From positions 672,343 through 699,255 of the forward strand of contig NMRA01000093.1 in assembly GCA_002633005.1 (NCBI GenBank): 26,913 nt of DNA, in the 5' to 3' direction. Every line of letters starts with the position of its first letter. The stretch's first letter is position 1. The notes under the pieces were generated by a model. The model was given only the letters and a program-made list of their open reading frames with translations. It was not told where the DNA came from and did no database searches. The translations under genes were made by a program, and so were the position numbers. This document shows positions 8,801 through 20,800 of this stretch, piece after piece. The stretch comes from Phoronis australis. Its lineage: Eukaryota > Phoronida > Phoronidae.

Positions 8801-11800
8801 CAGTTCACTCATACAGTTGCCTTAGCCATTCTATGCTCTGAAGTATGATAGTATTAGAATGTGCAAAATAACTATTTCACATTCTATGCTCTGAAGTATG
8901 ATAGTATTAGAATGTGCAAAATAACTATTTCTCATTCTATGCTCTGAAGTATGATAGTATTAGAATGTGCAAAATAACTATTTCTCATTTCGTTCACTTA
9001 AGATTAAGTATTTTCGTGTCTGAACTCAACATGGTAAGGGTTTGCTAAAGCTGACTGTTTGAGCTGTTGCGCTTAAAGGTAAAAATTTGTTAATTGTTGG
9101 TGGTGGGTGTTAACCCTGACAAATATGGTATTTGTAAATCACAGCTCTTTGTTTTGTTTTCTTTGTAGGAAATGACCCATTTCACTTAAAGATTTTGGAA
9201 TCTCTGTTGATCAGTCATGAAAAATCTGTGCTGAATTAGCAGCTCACAGGTGTTTACCACGCGCTGGCACTGTTACACTTGTGGGCATTCTACTGAGTGT
9301 ACTTGTATGCCCTTCTATCTGCTGTCACCATGTCCATTTCACCAAGATCTAGGGACATGCTTGTTTGTAGTGTCTGTTGGCAATTTGCTGTATAACTGCT
9401 CACCTGAGGGGTAATGGTCTGATATAATGTGCCCGAATTTTGAGAACCGGTTTTCTCCCCTGAATAACAGGCATCGAACTGGTTCTCAAAATACGGCAAC
9501 GTTATATCACACTATTGCCCAGCTGAAGATGTGTATGGGCGAGTGTATATCAAACTGTCCAACAGAAGGTTCAGTTGTGTTAATGAAGGGCTGGTATCAA
9601 ACTACACTGCTTTCCTTGCAGAAAAGTTTTACGACGACCTGTCGCAACATGGCTTGTCCGATGATGAAAATGATGTGGTCTCGCCACTGTACTCCCACAC
9701 AAGACAGGTTGAAAATGTGGAGTCTGCAATCGCCGAAGTCTCCACTGACTTCGTCACGGGCCATCTGTCTCTGTCGCAGTACCCAGTGCCTGGTGACTCA
9801 CAGACATCGTCCCTATCTCAGTACCCCTTGAATGATACAGAAGACAAACGCAGGCTTGAGCACTCGGCCACAGACACACAGCTGTCTCAGCACTCCATTG
9901 AAGGTTAGTATATGTGTAGGCATGTATCAAAGAAAAACTTTGGAAGTATGAAGAATCTAGTAAAAGTCTGCACAGTGAAGTTGAAGTTTTTCTGCACAAT
10001 CTCGTACTATTGTATAAATTAGTCAAGGAATTACCACAAACAGGCTAAATACAGGTGGATTGAATGTAATCCTTATACCAAACGGGAAGTTTTTCAAACT
10101 CAGTGTCTGTTGGCTGTGTTACCATATGGTCTTTTCCATTTCAGATGAGGATGGTAAACTGATGAGTAGGCAAGAACCAGTGGGTGAGGAGGACTTCAAA
10201 CACCAGTCCTTGGGAGGGCGCTACCGTCTAGACACGCCGCGTTCTGTCGAGAGTTTCACCACCGAGTCAGACTCGGGTTCCTCTCGATCTAGTCATTCGC
10301 AGAGACTAGATGTCAAACCTGTACAGATTAAAGATCCGAGTGGTGTTCGCGACGAAGTGTACAACGTACAATATCCTATTAAATATTTACCTGAGCCACC
10401 CCCAAAGGCCGACAATGCTTCGCTGGTGAGTTCAACGACCCCAGAATCTGCAGCAGAGTCTGATCTAGGCATGGAATCTTCACACCACCAGGGCTCTCCC
10501 AAAAGTACATCATCCCAAGTGTCGAGAGTTTCCGCACCCAGTTCACAAAGTCTTGGATCGTTACCTAGCTCACAGGGCCAAGTGTATACTAGTAAGTGGG
10601 TTGAAGAGTACGAGGTGGTAACTGGTCAGGGTGGTGGGGTATCTGACCGAATGTCTGGGGCTTCAACCTACAGTACGTTGCAGGGAAGGCTGTCACAGGC
10701 ATCCACAATGAGCGGTCCGTCCGTCAAAAGAGCCCGCTGGGATGAGCCGCTAGAAGGTGACCATGGACAGGTTGACGTATTGGGAAAATATCTCCTGGTA
10801 TCTCCAGAAGAAATAAAGCTAGACTTTGGTGATGCCAGAGCTGGTCAAGATCAAGATTCTATAGTCTTTGGTGACACCAACGATAGCCATCACACAAATC
10901 AGGTTACAAAATTACCAGTTGGTGAAAACCAGACTGGACCCAGTATGTATTTCATCGGGATTGAAGATCCAATCCAGGAAGCCAAGATGAAAATTGCTCA
11001 GAAGAGAGATGGTGTGGATGTTGCCAACAGGAATGCTCCTTTAAAAGCTGATCACAACATAACGGTGCCAGTGGAGTCCTTGAGAGATGACGGTGCACTG
11101 GTGACCGCTGATGCTGATGGATCTGCGAGGGTCTCATGGGGTGCTGGCAGTGAGGGTAGTGGTATGAGTGTGGACTCCATTGCGACCAGTCGTCATTCTC
11201 ATGTCCAGAAGCTGGCAGTACCGATAAAGCCATCCCTGGTCAAGTTACCAATTGACTTGAGCCAGCTGGACAAACCTACTGAGTACGATATTGAGAGGTC
11301 TGGAAGGAGTGAAAAATCAGTGGACTCTGGTCGTGAGAGTAGCGCCAGGCTCAGTGGACAGTCATTTCAATCGAGGACCTCCGGTGGCGTGCCTCTTTCA
11401 TCATACATTGAATATCCTCGAGAGTTAAGGAGCACAACCCCAAACGACTCCGCTTCAACAGTTGACAGGTCGTCATCAAAAGATGAGACTAGTGAACTCC
11501 TAAAAAGAGCCGGTGTTGATTATGTATCGGCTGAAGAGAGGTCAAAACTTCTTAGTGACACCAGCTCTCAGCACTCTGTCTCACGAGGTCCTTCTTTCTC
11601 ACCCTCAGGCCCCACAAGGAAGAGCGAGATTCCTACTGTGGCTTTTGTACATGAAAAATCTGTGACGCCTGCTTACGTACCTGTGGAGGACCGGCGCAGA
11701 CTCCTTGGTCTGTCACCGGAGGAAATGGAAGCCCGTCGTGCCAGCATGGCTTTCTCTATTACGCAACACGACGACATGACACAAAAGTCAAACTTCGCTT

Positions 11801-14800
11801 TGTTCGTAGAAGACCAGGACAAACATGAGGAGATGGCAACAGGATCACTTGATACAGCAGAAACAGGTGTGGTAGTAACCGCCAACCAGGATGAGTGCGA
11901 GGATGAGGTGTCTGCATCAGTTAGTACAGTAGAATCTGGTGGGACTGCTAGCGCCAATCAAGATGCTTCCGCAGTTACCGCCCCTTCTTCTGTCCACAGG
12001 GAGAGGGGAGAAGACTCTGTCACTAGTGGTCGAGACATACAGCAGGAAATGACGAAGCTCACCATAGTGTCCGAAGAGCAGAAGATGGAACCAAGCGTGA
12101 AAGAGGAGTCGAGGTCATCTTCGGCACGATCTGATCGATCAAGAGATCGACCGAAAGGAGATGGCCAAGAATATCAGCAAAGCACGTCGCCGGCATTTGC
12201 CTTCCCCGATCGAACTGACTCGGACATTCTGCAGAAAGACTTTGAACCGACGCAGGCAGTGTACCCTCATAGGAAGGGTAGGACATCAAAACCCAGCCCA
12301 GATAATAGAGTGGATGGTGCTCAAGTTGACATTCTCAAAATCGACAACAGCAGACCACCAGGAAGTACAAGTGGTGGTGGATCAGATCGAGGCAGCGCAC
12401 GTTCTAGCCGTTCTGCCGTTGATGAGGTGCAGTCATTGCTGAGCTCCACTGTCCATTCTCTATCCATGCCTCCCAGTGAAGTTGACGGCGTGCATTCAAG
12501 TGTGAGTGCAGCAACTGAGGCCACATATCAGGAAAGAAAATCAAAACATTCCGGTTCCCTATCTAGTGATGTGCCATCATTGGTCTTGGATGATTTGTTG
12601 TCTGAGCATGGCTCAGCCAAGATGGGCTCCAGACAAAACCGTGAAGATCAACCGGATCATGTAACACTACCAGAACCACCTAGAACAGATCGGCCGTCGT
12701 CAGCAACATCATTGGCTACTTCGGAGCTGCTAGCACTTAGAACAAGCGACATAGATTCTGTCAGGACAGATGACACTATACAGGTCAGTCCGGACGTTGA
12801 GCAAATTCTTCAGAGGTATGAACATAGGAAGAAGGATGCAGCATTCAGCCAAATGGACATGGCAAGACAGAGGTTGTCACCTGTGGGGTCAGATGTTAGC
12901 CATGATTCACTTGCTCGCCGTGTTAATCAGCTGTTGACTCGGAAATCAGCTGGAGAAGACAGTCTAAAGTCCAAACGCAACTCTCGCTCCCCAAAACAAC
13001 ACAGTAGGCTGTCTGATTATCAGCCTCTTAGTCTCAATGCCAGTGTATCCATACCAATGGATTTTTCCATGAGCGACGCATCCACAGAGCTCATGGACAG
13101 AACAAATGTGGGAAGTCCTCGTGAACAGCATTCCCGTGTTTCTGCATCAGGTCGGAGGTCGCCCACTGAGCAGCATGTGGAGGTGTCCAGTGACACCCTG
13201 AGCTCTGTGGGGGATGGTCATATCACCGCAGTGCCATTTGATTCACAACCTGTACGCAGAGACAGCATTTCAAGCTACATGAGTACAGACTCCATGGCAC
13301 GGCGTGTTCAAGACCTATTGAATCCAGTTGATTCAGAGCCAGCACCAGACAGTACCACTTTTAAGAAACCGTTGAAACCCAGCTTTAGTCTTCAGAGTGA
13401 GGATTCTATGTCGCGCCGAGTCGCCGACTTATTGAATCCTTTGCAGTCTGGCCACCATGTACCGTCATCGAAAGCCACGGCTTTGCCTTCGAAAATGAAA
13501 CCTAGCTTTAGCACCCAGAGCCTGCAAAGTGAGGACTCGTTGTCACGGCGCGTAGAAGACCTTTTGGCAGAGACAAGGCACCTAGATGGCAGCATGAAAC
13601 TCGGTGGCAAGACACTGATAGATTACGATGCTCTTAGACAAGACTTGGATGATATTGAACAAAGCCTGAGCATGCACTCCTTCTCGCGCATGGGCGAACT
13701 GTCTGGGAGCCGGGAGGGCAGCAGAACGCCCCAGGATGGCAGCCAAGACAGTTCGCCTGCAGGTGCAACCCTTAGTAAACGACTCACTTGGGATCACGGA
13801 GCAGATCTTGCCTACAACGATCACCAAGAATATTTTGTTGACAACAGCATACGACCTCGTTCTTCCGACAGTGCCGTTTCCGTTGGGCAGTTGCAATCCG
13901 ATGGCAAGACCCCTGCCAAGAAAAAAGATTTGTCTCGTATCCAGCCTCTGCTGACCGGTGGTATCGTCCCTGTTGATCTGGCACTGGATATCATGGACAG
14001 TGATGACCTCAAGGGTGGCTTTGACGACCAGCTATGGACATATCGGTCAGATGCGTCAACTGTCAGACCAGGTGAGGAGACGCATCGTAGTCAGAAGACG
14101 GAGGGCGATCGGTGGTCACCGTCAAACAAAGATTTGCCATCAGATGGAGAGTCTATGGTGCCAGAATCCATAACAGACCAGGTCAATGTTGATTATAATG
14201 ACAAAAGGATGAAGATTCCACCTAGAGTATCGGCTCTTTCCAAAACGGACCATTATAGCAGTACCGATAGTTTAGCTAGGAAAGTGTCGGACATTTTGGA
14301 GAAGGATGTCCTTAAGAAACAAGCCTCAGAGATTTTGAACGAAGCCGAGCGCACAGAGAAAAGCCTACAGGTGCCTAGGTTGGATCGGAGTTACATACAG
14401 TACCCCCCAGAACTGGCAAGCTCTGAGGACGAAGTACAGGTTGAGTATGACAGGTTGCGTCAACTTGGAACACAGGTGAAAGAAAGACCAGCATCTAGGA
14501 AGGAAGAGGTGGCCCATGGGACGCAAGAGAAAAAACGGCAGCCGCCATCCAGTCTGGATTCAGCCACTTTGACTGGTCTCTCAGACAACCCGACTTCCTC
14601 GGAGTCCCGCCACGAAGACCCTTCTCAGCTGCCAAGAGCAGAAGGATTTGTGGATAGAAGTGAGCCCCCCTATCCGGTTCGCCCGCACAGCAGAGGGATG
14701 GTACCTTACATGGCTAGAACCCCACTTGGACCAAGGGACGTGCGATTGCATCCCCCTCGCCCTCCTCTACTACACTCTGTGGAAAGAATACAACCACCAT

Positions 14801-17800
14801 TACACAGGTACGTAACTTGTTTGGCTGAAAAAGGCTCTTCAGACAGTACTAGTTAATAGGGACATGTTATTTACGTGCTAGTATTAAATGGTGAGACTTA
14901 TTTCCCTTTCAAAACACTGAATGGGGTTTGGAGGATTTATCTTCTGAGGGTCATGAGCACTCGGGGTGAGATTTCCAAATCTCACGAGGGGTCTAGATAA
15001 GAGCAATGAATGCTACAAAACTCACAAAACAAAAATGATTTATCCAATATTGAAGGCCATTCCCATCACGTTTTCCTGCCTAATTGTTATCCAATGCAAG
15101 TTGGGGGTTATCTCGGGGTGGTTTATCAATAGTTTCATGTTGAAAATACTGTTGAATAGTGCCATTTAAAATGTTTGAATGACGCTTGGGCACAATTACT
15201 TGTTCAAAGAAATTGCCCAGGGTTATAGATGGCACTACTTCTGGTTCATCAACTGTTTATTAATGGTTTCTCGTAATTAGTCCAGCTATTAAAATGCTAA
15301 TATTTTTTATGTCTGTACAAGTAAAGCACTGATAGTTTAGTGAAAGTGCATTAAAACATTTGAAATTGTGCAATTTGGTATTCAGGTGAAGTCTTCGAAC
15401 AGTGTTTAGAAACTTTTAGATTTCATTCAATTAAAAGTTCAGTCATACAGAAATAATTGCGTATTGTTAGGCCATTGAAATATGTGTCAATGGTAAAGTT
15501 CCAGGCTCTTTTTAACTCAATCTTGTAAAGTGTTAATTAGACGACTGCTTATAACATGCATTTATTGGTTGTCCAGAACGTCGACAGATAAGCCGAAAAT
15601 GTGTAAGAGTACAGAGATGGGGTGCTTACTTACTGGTCACGCGTTAGCATGCCAACAGTCAAGGTGATCGATCCTAGTCAATTTGGATTGAAAGTTCAAA
15701 CAAGAGGCAGTCAATGGGGTTGTTTTTGTTTTGGCAGCACCAAATACTTGTGTGGAGGGAGTTAGTGTATAAGTTTTATAACATTGTTAATCTTGCTGTT
15801 GTTCTGCCCGTACCATAGTCTTGTCCAACTCTAATTATTGTCTTGTTGATAGACCTGTGGACTCGTTCCTGTTTACGCCGTTGGCAGCCAGGGGACCATT
15901 GACCTCCACTGCTACGGCAAGAACATTCATGGCCAATCAGCTGGAGAAGATGGCCCAGCGCAGATACGGGGGGCTTGACCTCCGAACACCGTTTAGACGA
16001 GCTCACGATGACTTGGACATTGGCCGATTTGATAGTGTTCTGCATCCCTCTGATGTTCACTCGAGGTAACCAAGCTGCACATAGGTGTTACTGTAAGAAG
16101 ATGATGATAATGATATCTTGGCCATTTACATTCTAGAGATATTTTTAGTGCACTTGGCAACATAACCCAAGATGCCAGTTTTGTCATGTGCCAAGATTGA
16201 ACAATGTTGGCTATTGTCTACAGAGTTTGCTCACCTTGTAAACTTGAGGCGAGAGATGGTTGATTATAAATGGAATCAACTATAAAGCTCTCCTTGGCCC
16301 ATGGTCTAATCTTTTGACTGGAAATCAAGCTCGAAATTATTTTTGACATTTTTTGTTCTATGTTGTCTTGTGTGAATAACTGTCTAATCCTATTTTGTAC
16401 TTGATGACCCCAGCATTAAGGCCAAAATATTAAGTCTGCATTCAAGAAGAGAAAGAGTTGAGGCAGCGGAAACTAGAATTAGATATAATCACTTTTGTGC
16501 CCCATATGCCTGTTGAGACCATTGGGTGTGGTGTTAAATTTTAAACTACGGAAATTTGTCAGGCCTTACCTAAGAGAGATGGGAATACTGCCCCTCAAAG
16601 CGTAATTTGTGAGAGCCTTCATGGTGTAGTTGGAGAGATTAAAATGCTCGGGTACCAGAAGGGAGAAATGCTTTGTGACGGACTGTCTAGCATGTCCATT
16701 CATGTGAAGGTGGGGGAGGCCCTCCAATGTCACCTATATTCCATGCCTGGGGGCATTTAACAGTTGCTCATAAAATATGGGGACACAACTCATTATTTAT
16801 AGTTTCCTTTCTCTTTCACTCTTGTCCTCACCCTTTCCTCTTCATTCCTACTTACCCATAAGGCCTTGCCTTGTCTCCATTTACCAACAGTCTTTCTACT
16901 CACTTGCAGTCTGCTTCATGAAAGGTGACTTGTATCTTAAGTTAGAACTTTGGTCTTACGCTCCTTCTCTCTTCAGAGTCACTGAATAAAGGTTTAGATG
17001 TATAGTTATCAACACATCACAGAAAACTGGCAGTTACGTGTGTATATTTCAGTTTTTTTGCTTAAAATGAGATTTGGTTATTTTTCAGGAATAGTTGTGT
17101 GAAGTGCAAGACTAAATTGCTGACTTGAGTGGTCGTTTTTCATTAAACAGGCCCCAAAAGAGAAATATGTATTTTAAGTATTTCCGGAAAATGATGGTGC
17201 ACTTTATTTGTGTATTAATTGTTTTAGGCATCTTCACTTACAGTGATAATCTTCATTTCAACACTCTCTCCTACAGTCACCATCATGAGGCTCCTGACGT
17301 TTTGTTGCTTGATCCTAACACCAGAGGGCGTTCTCACAGTGACCCCGTAGAAGCTTCGTTCACCAATCACAGGGCCTCACTGCCAAGACAAGTGTGGGAA
17401 AATGGTGATTTGCAGCAGCAGCGGCAGCGAGATGATGTCTATCGACACAGTTTAAGTCACTCGTCTCAAGAATGTCCGCATCGTGCTAGAGCTCCTCCTG
17501 GTGGTGGTGATTTGTCCATCAGTCGAGTTGGACAGGAACTGCCTGGTATGGCTCATTTCATTTTTATGTGAAATAACATTTACATTTACTAAGCCTGAGC
17601 ACTAGAATTCTGGTACATTGCTTTGCCAATATAGCTATTATCTCGTTGTCATGCCGATTGTTTGCGGCATTCTTGTTTGACTGCAAAGACATTGGCTATA
17701 ACTCCTCGTGTCAAAGGGCAAGTAAACCTATTCAGTATGTAGTCATTACAGTACCATGATATTGTTTTTATTTGTGTATTTGTTGATTTTGTCCATTGTT

Positions 17801-20800
17801 CTTTTAAGTTGTCAGAATGAAACGAGTCCGTGACTTATTTTTACTGTTTAATTGATTCAGCTCAGCACGATTCCTTGCGGCGACACTCACCTGCCAATCA
17901 TCCTGCAGAGCACAGGGGCGTGGACACTCGACCCACCCCAAGCTATGTAGACACCAGTGTGGGGCACATTGCTGCTGACAGGGGAGCCACACCTTCTGAG
18001 TGAGTTTACAGCCTCAGTGTACTCAGTGTCTTTTTTATAAATATGATGATTCTTATTCTATTCACCCACAAACTTTTGATCCAGAAATTAAACGACATGT
18101 AAGGCCCACAAGTAATATGCATAAAGAATGGGGGAAGAAATGATAATTTAATGCAAATGTATGGTAGTTGTTATGGGTGTCTGGTTGTTTGCACAACTGA
18201 GTATCATTGATTTTTACTTTTATTGCGCAATTACACCATTTATGCAGTTGTTTTTTTGGTTTAAAATATAGTAATATGATACTCTGGTTTTCCTGAGTAT
18301 ATTTTATTATTAATTACCGTTCCTCTGCCAAAGTTAATTATGTATCTGTGCAGAGTTCCAAAAGGGTGCAGTTGATGTCTGTCATTTCACCGAGCAAACA
18401 CTGTTGGAGATTTGAGGTCCAATACATGCAACCAAAACTGGCAGGAACTGTTACAAATATTAATTTAGTGGTGATCAGTCACCATTAATAATTACCATTA
18501 GATTTTGCTCTGCATTTACTCAGTGATGTAAGAGAATATGGTTAAAAATCTGTTTCATACAGAGCAAGCCAGGATTCGTCGCACTCACGTGAGGAAAGTG
18601 AAGAAAAGTCCCGGACAACTTCACCAGCAGAAAACAGTGGACGACGGTCAAGTGAAATGGCCGGTCTGAGGCCGTACAAGTATGTTTATCATTGAAATAT
18701 TAGTACATGGCTACATAATGTACTGTTATCTCATGGGAGAGAGATCATCTGAAAATTTGGAAGGACCTAATTGGAACGGAAACTGGAATTAAAGCGTTAC
18801 TGCAAAAAATTCTTAGCTGACATTTTAATAGAATGACAAAATTGTCATCCAGAACACTGAAAAAGCTTTATTGAAGAAAGAGAAACGACATAAACTTGCT
18901 ATGAGAATAATCTTGTTTTCGGATATATCTTTCTACTAAAGACACCTATGATAACAGTATTATCACTGTAGCACAATATAAAGTTCTACAAGGGTCTAGA
19001 CAGAATAATAACTCCGTTATAACATTTTAAATCTGAACAAGTTTTCAAAATATCAGTAGGAAAAAAAACAGACAAAAATTACTATGATTATGGAGATCAT
19101 GCAGCCATCCTTATATATGTATATGTACATTTACTATATAATTAGGTTATGTATATGAAATATAATATTCTAAAATGTGCTTCAATTAGTTTTATGACTG
19201 TATACTTTACAAAGGTGGGAGTGTATCTTTACCCCCCCCCCACTNCACGATAAACCATGCAAACTGCAAAACATTGATGTGATGAGTGGCATTTTTGATG
19301 TCTCTTTTTTGAATATGATTTAAAACTTAGAGTTATTGTTTTGAGGTAGCATACTGTGTTTCGGTGGGAATTTAAACTTTCAGAAAATAGTGGACACCAT
19401 ACAAGTTTTCACTTAAAAAATGCAGACTTTAAGCATTTGCTAAATGGCTTGGCAGTGCCGTTATGATATTGTTTTGTTTGTGACCACAGCAGCAAATTTG
19501 TGTGGTGCCATAAGTCATTTAGTGACCAAACCACTGCAATGCTTTTCAGGCTCCGACGATGCCGAAGGTCCTCCTATATCAGCACGCCATTTTGGCACGC
19601 GTCCAGATTCTGCACGTATCGAGCTGGGAATTTATGGCAGCCGCATGAGAAAATCACCGAAGTCAAAAACATCCTATGCAGCTCCTCACCTCCGGACCAT
19701 CAAAGAGGTAACGTGATGAAGCATGTACTCCTATTGGTTAAGAACTGTTTTCAATGCTGCTTTTCTTTCTTCCTTCCTTTGGCATTATTATACGTCTGAA
19801 ACAATATGACTGATATGTCGACAGTAGTTGAATTTGTTGCAGTATAATGGTGCTGTGTATGGATAATTAATTTTAATTTTGAATTTCATTGTTTTGAGCA
19901 CCAGCACAATAAGGCACGTCGTGGTGTAATTCAGTTGCCAGTAGGCTACAAGTCTGACTAATGATTTTGTTAGTCGATATGACAACGAACGACTTATTAT
20001 TGCATCACAATCTTATTGTTGAATAATGTTGATGTCACAGGTTTGCTGGTTTTGTGTAAGTTCTAAAATCAGATTGGCGATTGAGAACTGATTAGTTTCA
20101 TGTCTTGCCAGGGCGATGTTCGTAGAGAAATGGAGGACTTGGAGAGAACCCTGGAGAGGGCGCTTCACACGAGTGTGCAGAGATCGGCTGAGCTGTCTAT
20201 GCCCCGTAGAGACAGTGGTCTGAGGTCATCTGGTCCAACTAAGGATCTGGTATGTAGGTCAGGAGGTTTTGTGACACAAATGTATGCATAAAGCAGGTGT
20301 TCTCCCACAAAGATCTGTTTCCAGAGGGGCAAATAGTGAGTGCTATATAATTCGTTCTATCTGTTAGAGATGTTTCAATTATCTTCCTCAGGTTTTATGT
20401 GGTAATAAAAATCAGATTCGTCAATTATGGTTATTTTGATTTATAGCACAGATTGAAAATTGGTGAGGTGATGCAATGATGTCACCTAAAGTGCCTCGGG
20501 ATACATCTCTCTTTTTTACCTCCAGCGCTATCTGATGCCAGGTTTGCGGTGCAGGTTTCAAAATTTGTTGGGTGCAAACCAGAACAAATTAATAAATACT
20601 ATGGCCTTATCCCATATGCTTCAGAGTCGAAAACAGCTTTCTTCAGAAGCATACTAATGTTCTTCCTTTGCTTGAATTTAAATTGGTTATACATAAAATG
20701 CCTGGAATTCCTGTGATGCCTGTACTGTTTGCGTAGCTGAAACTAACCTGCCGTGACAAGCAAACATTGTGAGCAGGGTTTGAAACCATTAGACACTTTA

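Larger units (their letters stand above)
7613..9621 (+). other. ALMS1 intron 2 with a MITE-like element, a tandem repeat and a possible poison exon
   Basis: No firmly supported coding exon is present. Contents: the inverted-repeat element at 7908-8224, the tandem repeat at 8827-8985, a 24-nt micro-exon-like segment at 8488-8511, and an 81-nt exon-like segment at 9169-9249. Confidence 0.4.

Noticed and set aside
9531-9621. Upstream extension of the exon at 9622
   Set aside because: The frame is open, but the strong acceptor at 9621 and the start of acidic ALMS1-like sequence there favour an exon boundary; the frame opens on GTG, not ATG.
10060-10144. ATG at 10060 as the start of the 1,598-codon open frame
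   Set aside because: The first 28 codons are hydrophobic, intron-like sequence ending in a polypyrimidine acceptor, and the preceding exon joins in phase at 10145.
10952-14012. Many 60-100-codon frames on the minus strand and other plus frames inside the giant exon
   Set aside because: Shadows of the real coding frame with no domains or splice support.
19500-19799. Alternative 99-codon frame over the exon at 19550 (LRRCRRSSYIS...)
   Set aside because: It would fit the strong donor at 18680 but ends in phase 1 at 19707, incompatible with the phase-0 exon at 20112.
20525-20560. Cryptic exon after a strong polypyrimidine acceptor in the intron at 20250-21057
   Set aside because: No donor gives a length divisible by three, as needed between two phase-0 exons; treated as a pseudo-acceptor.
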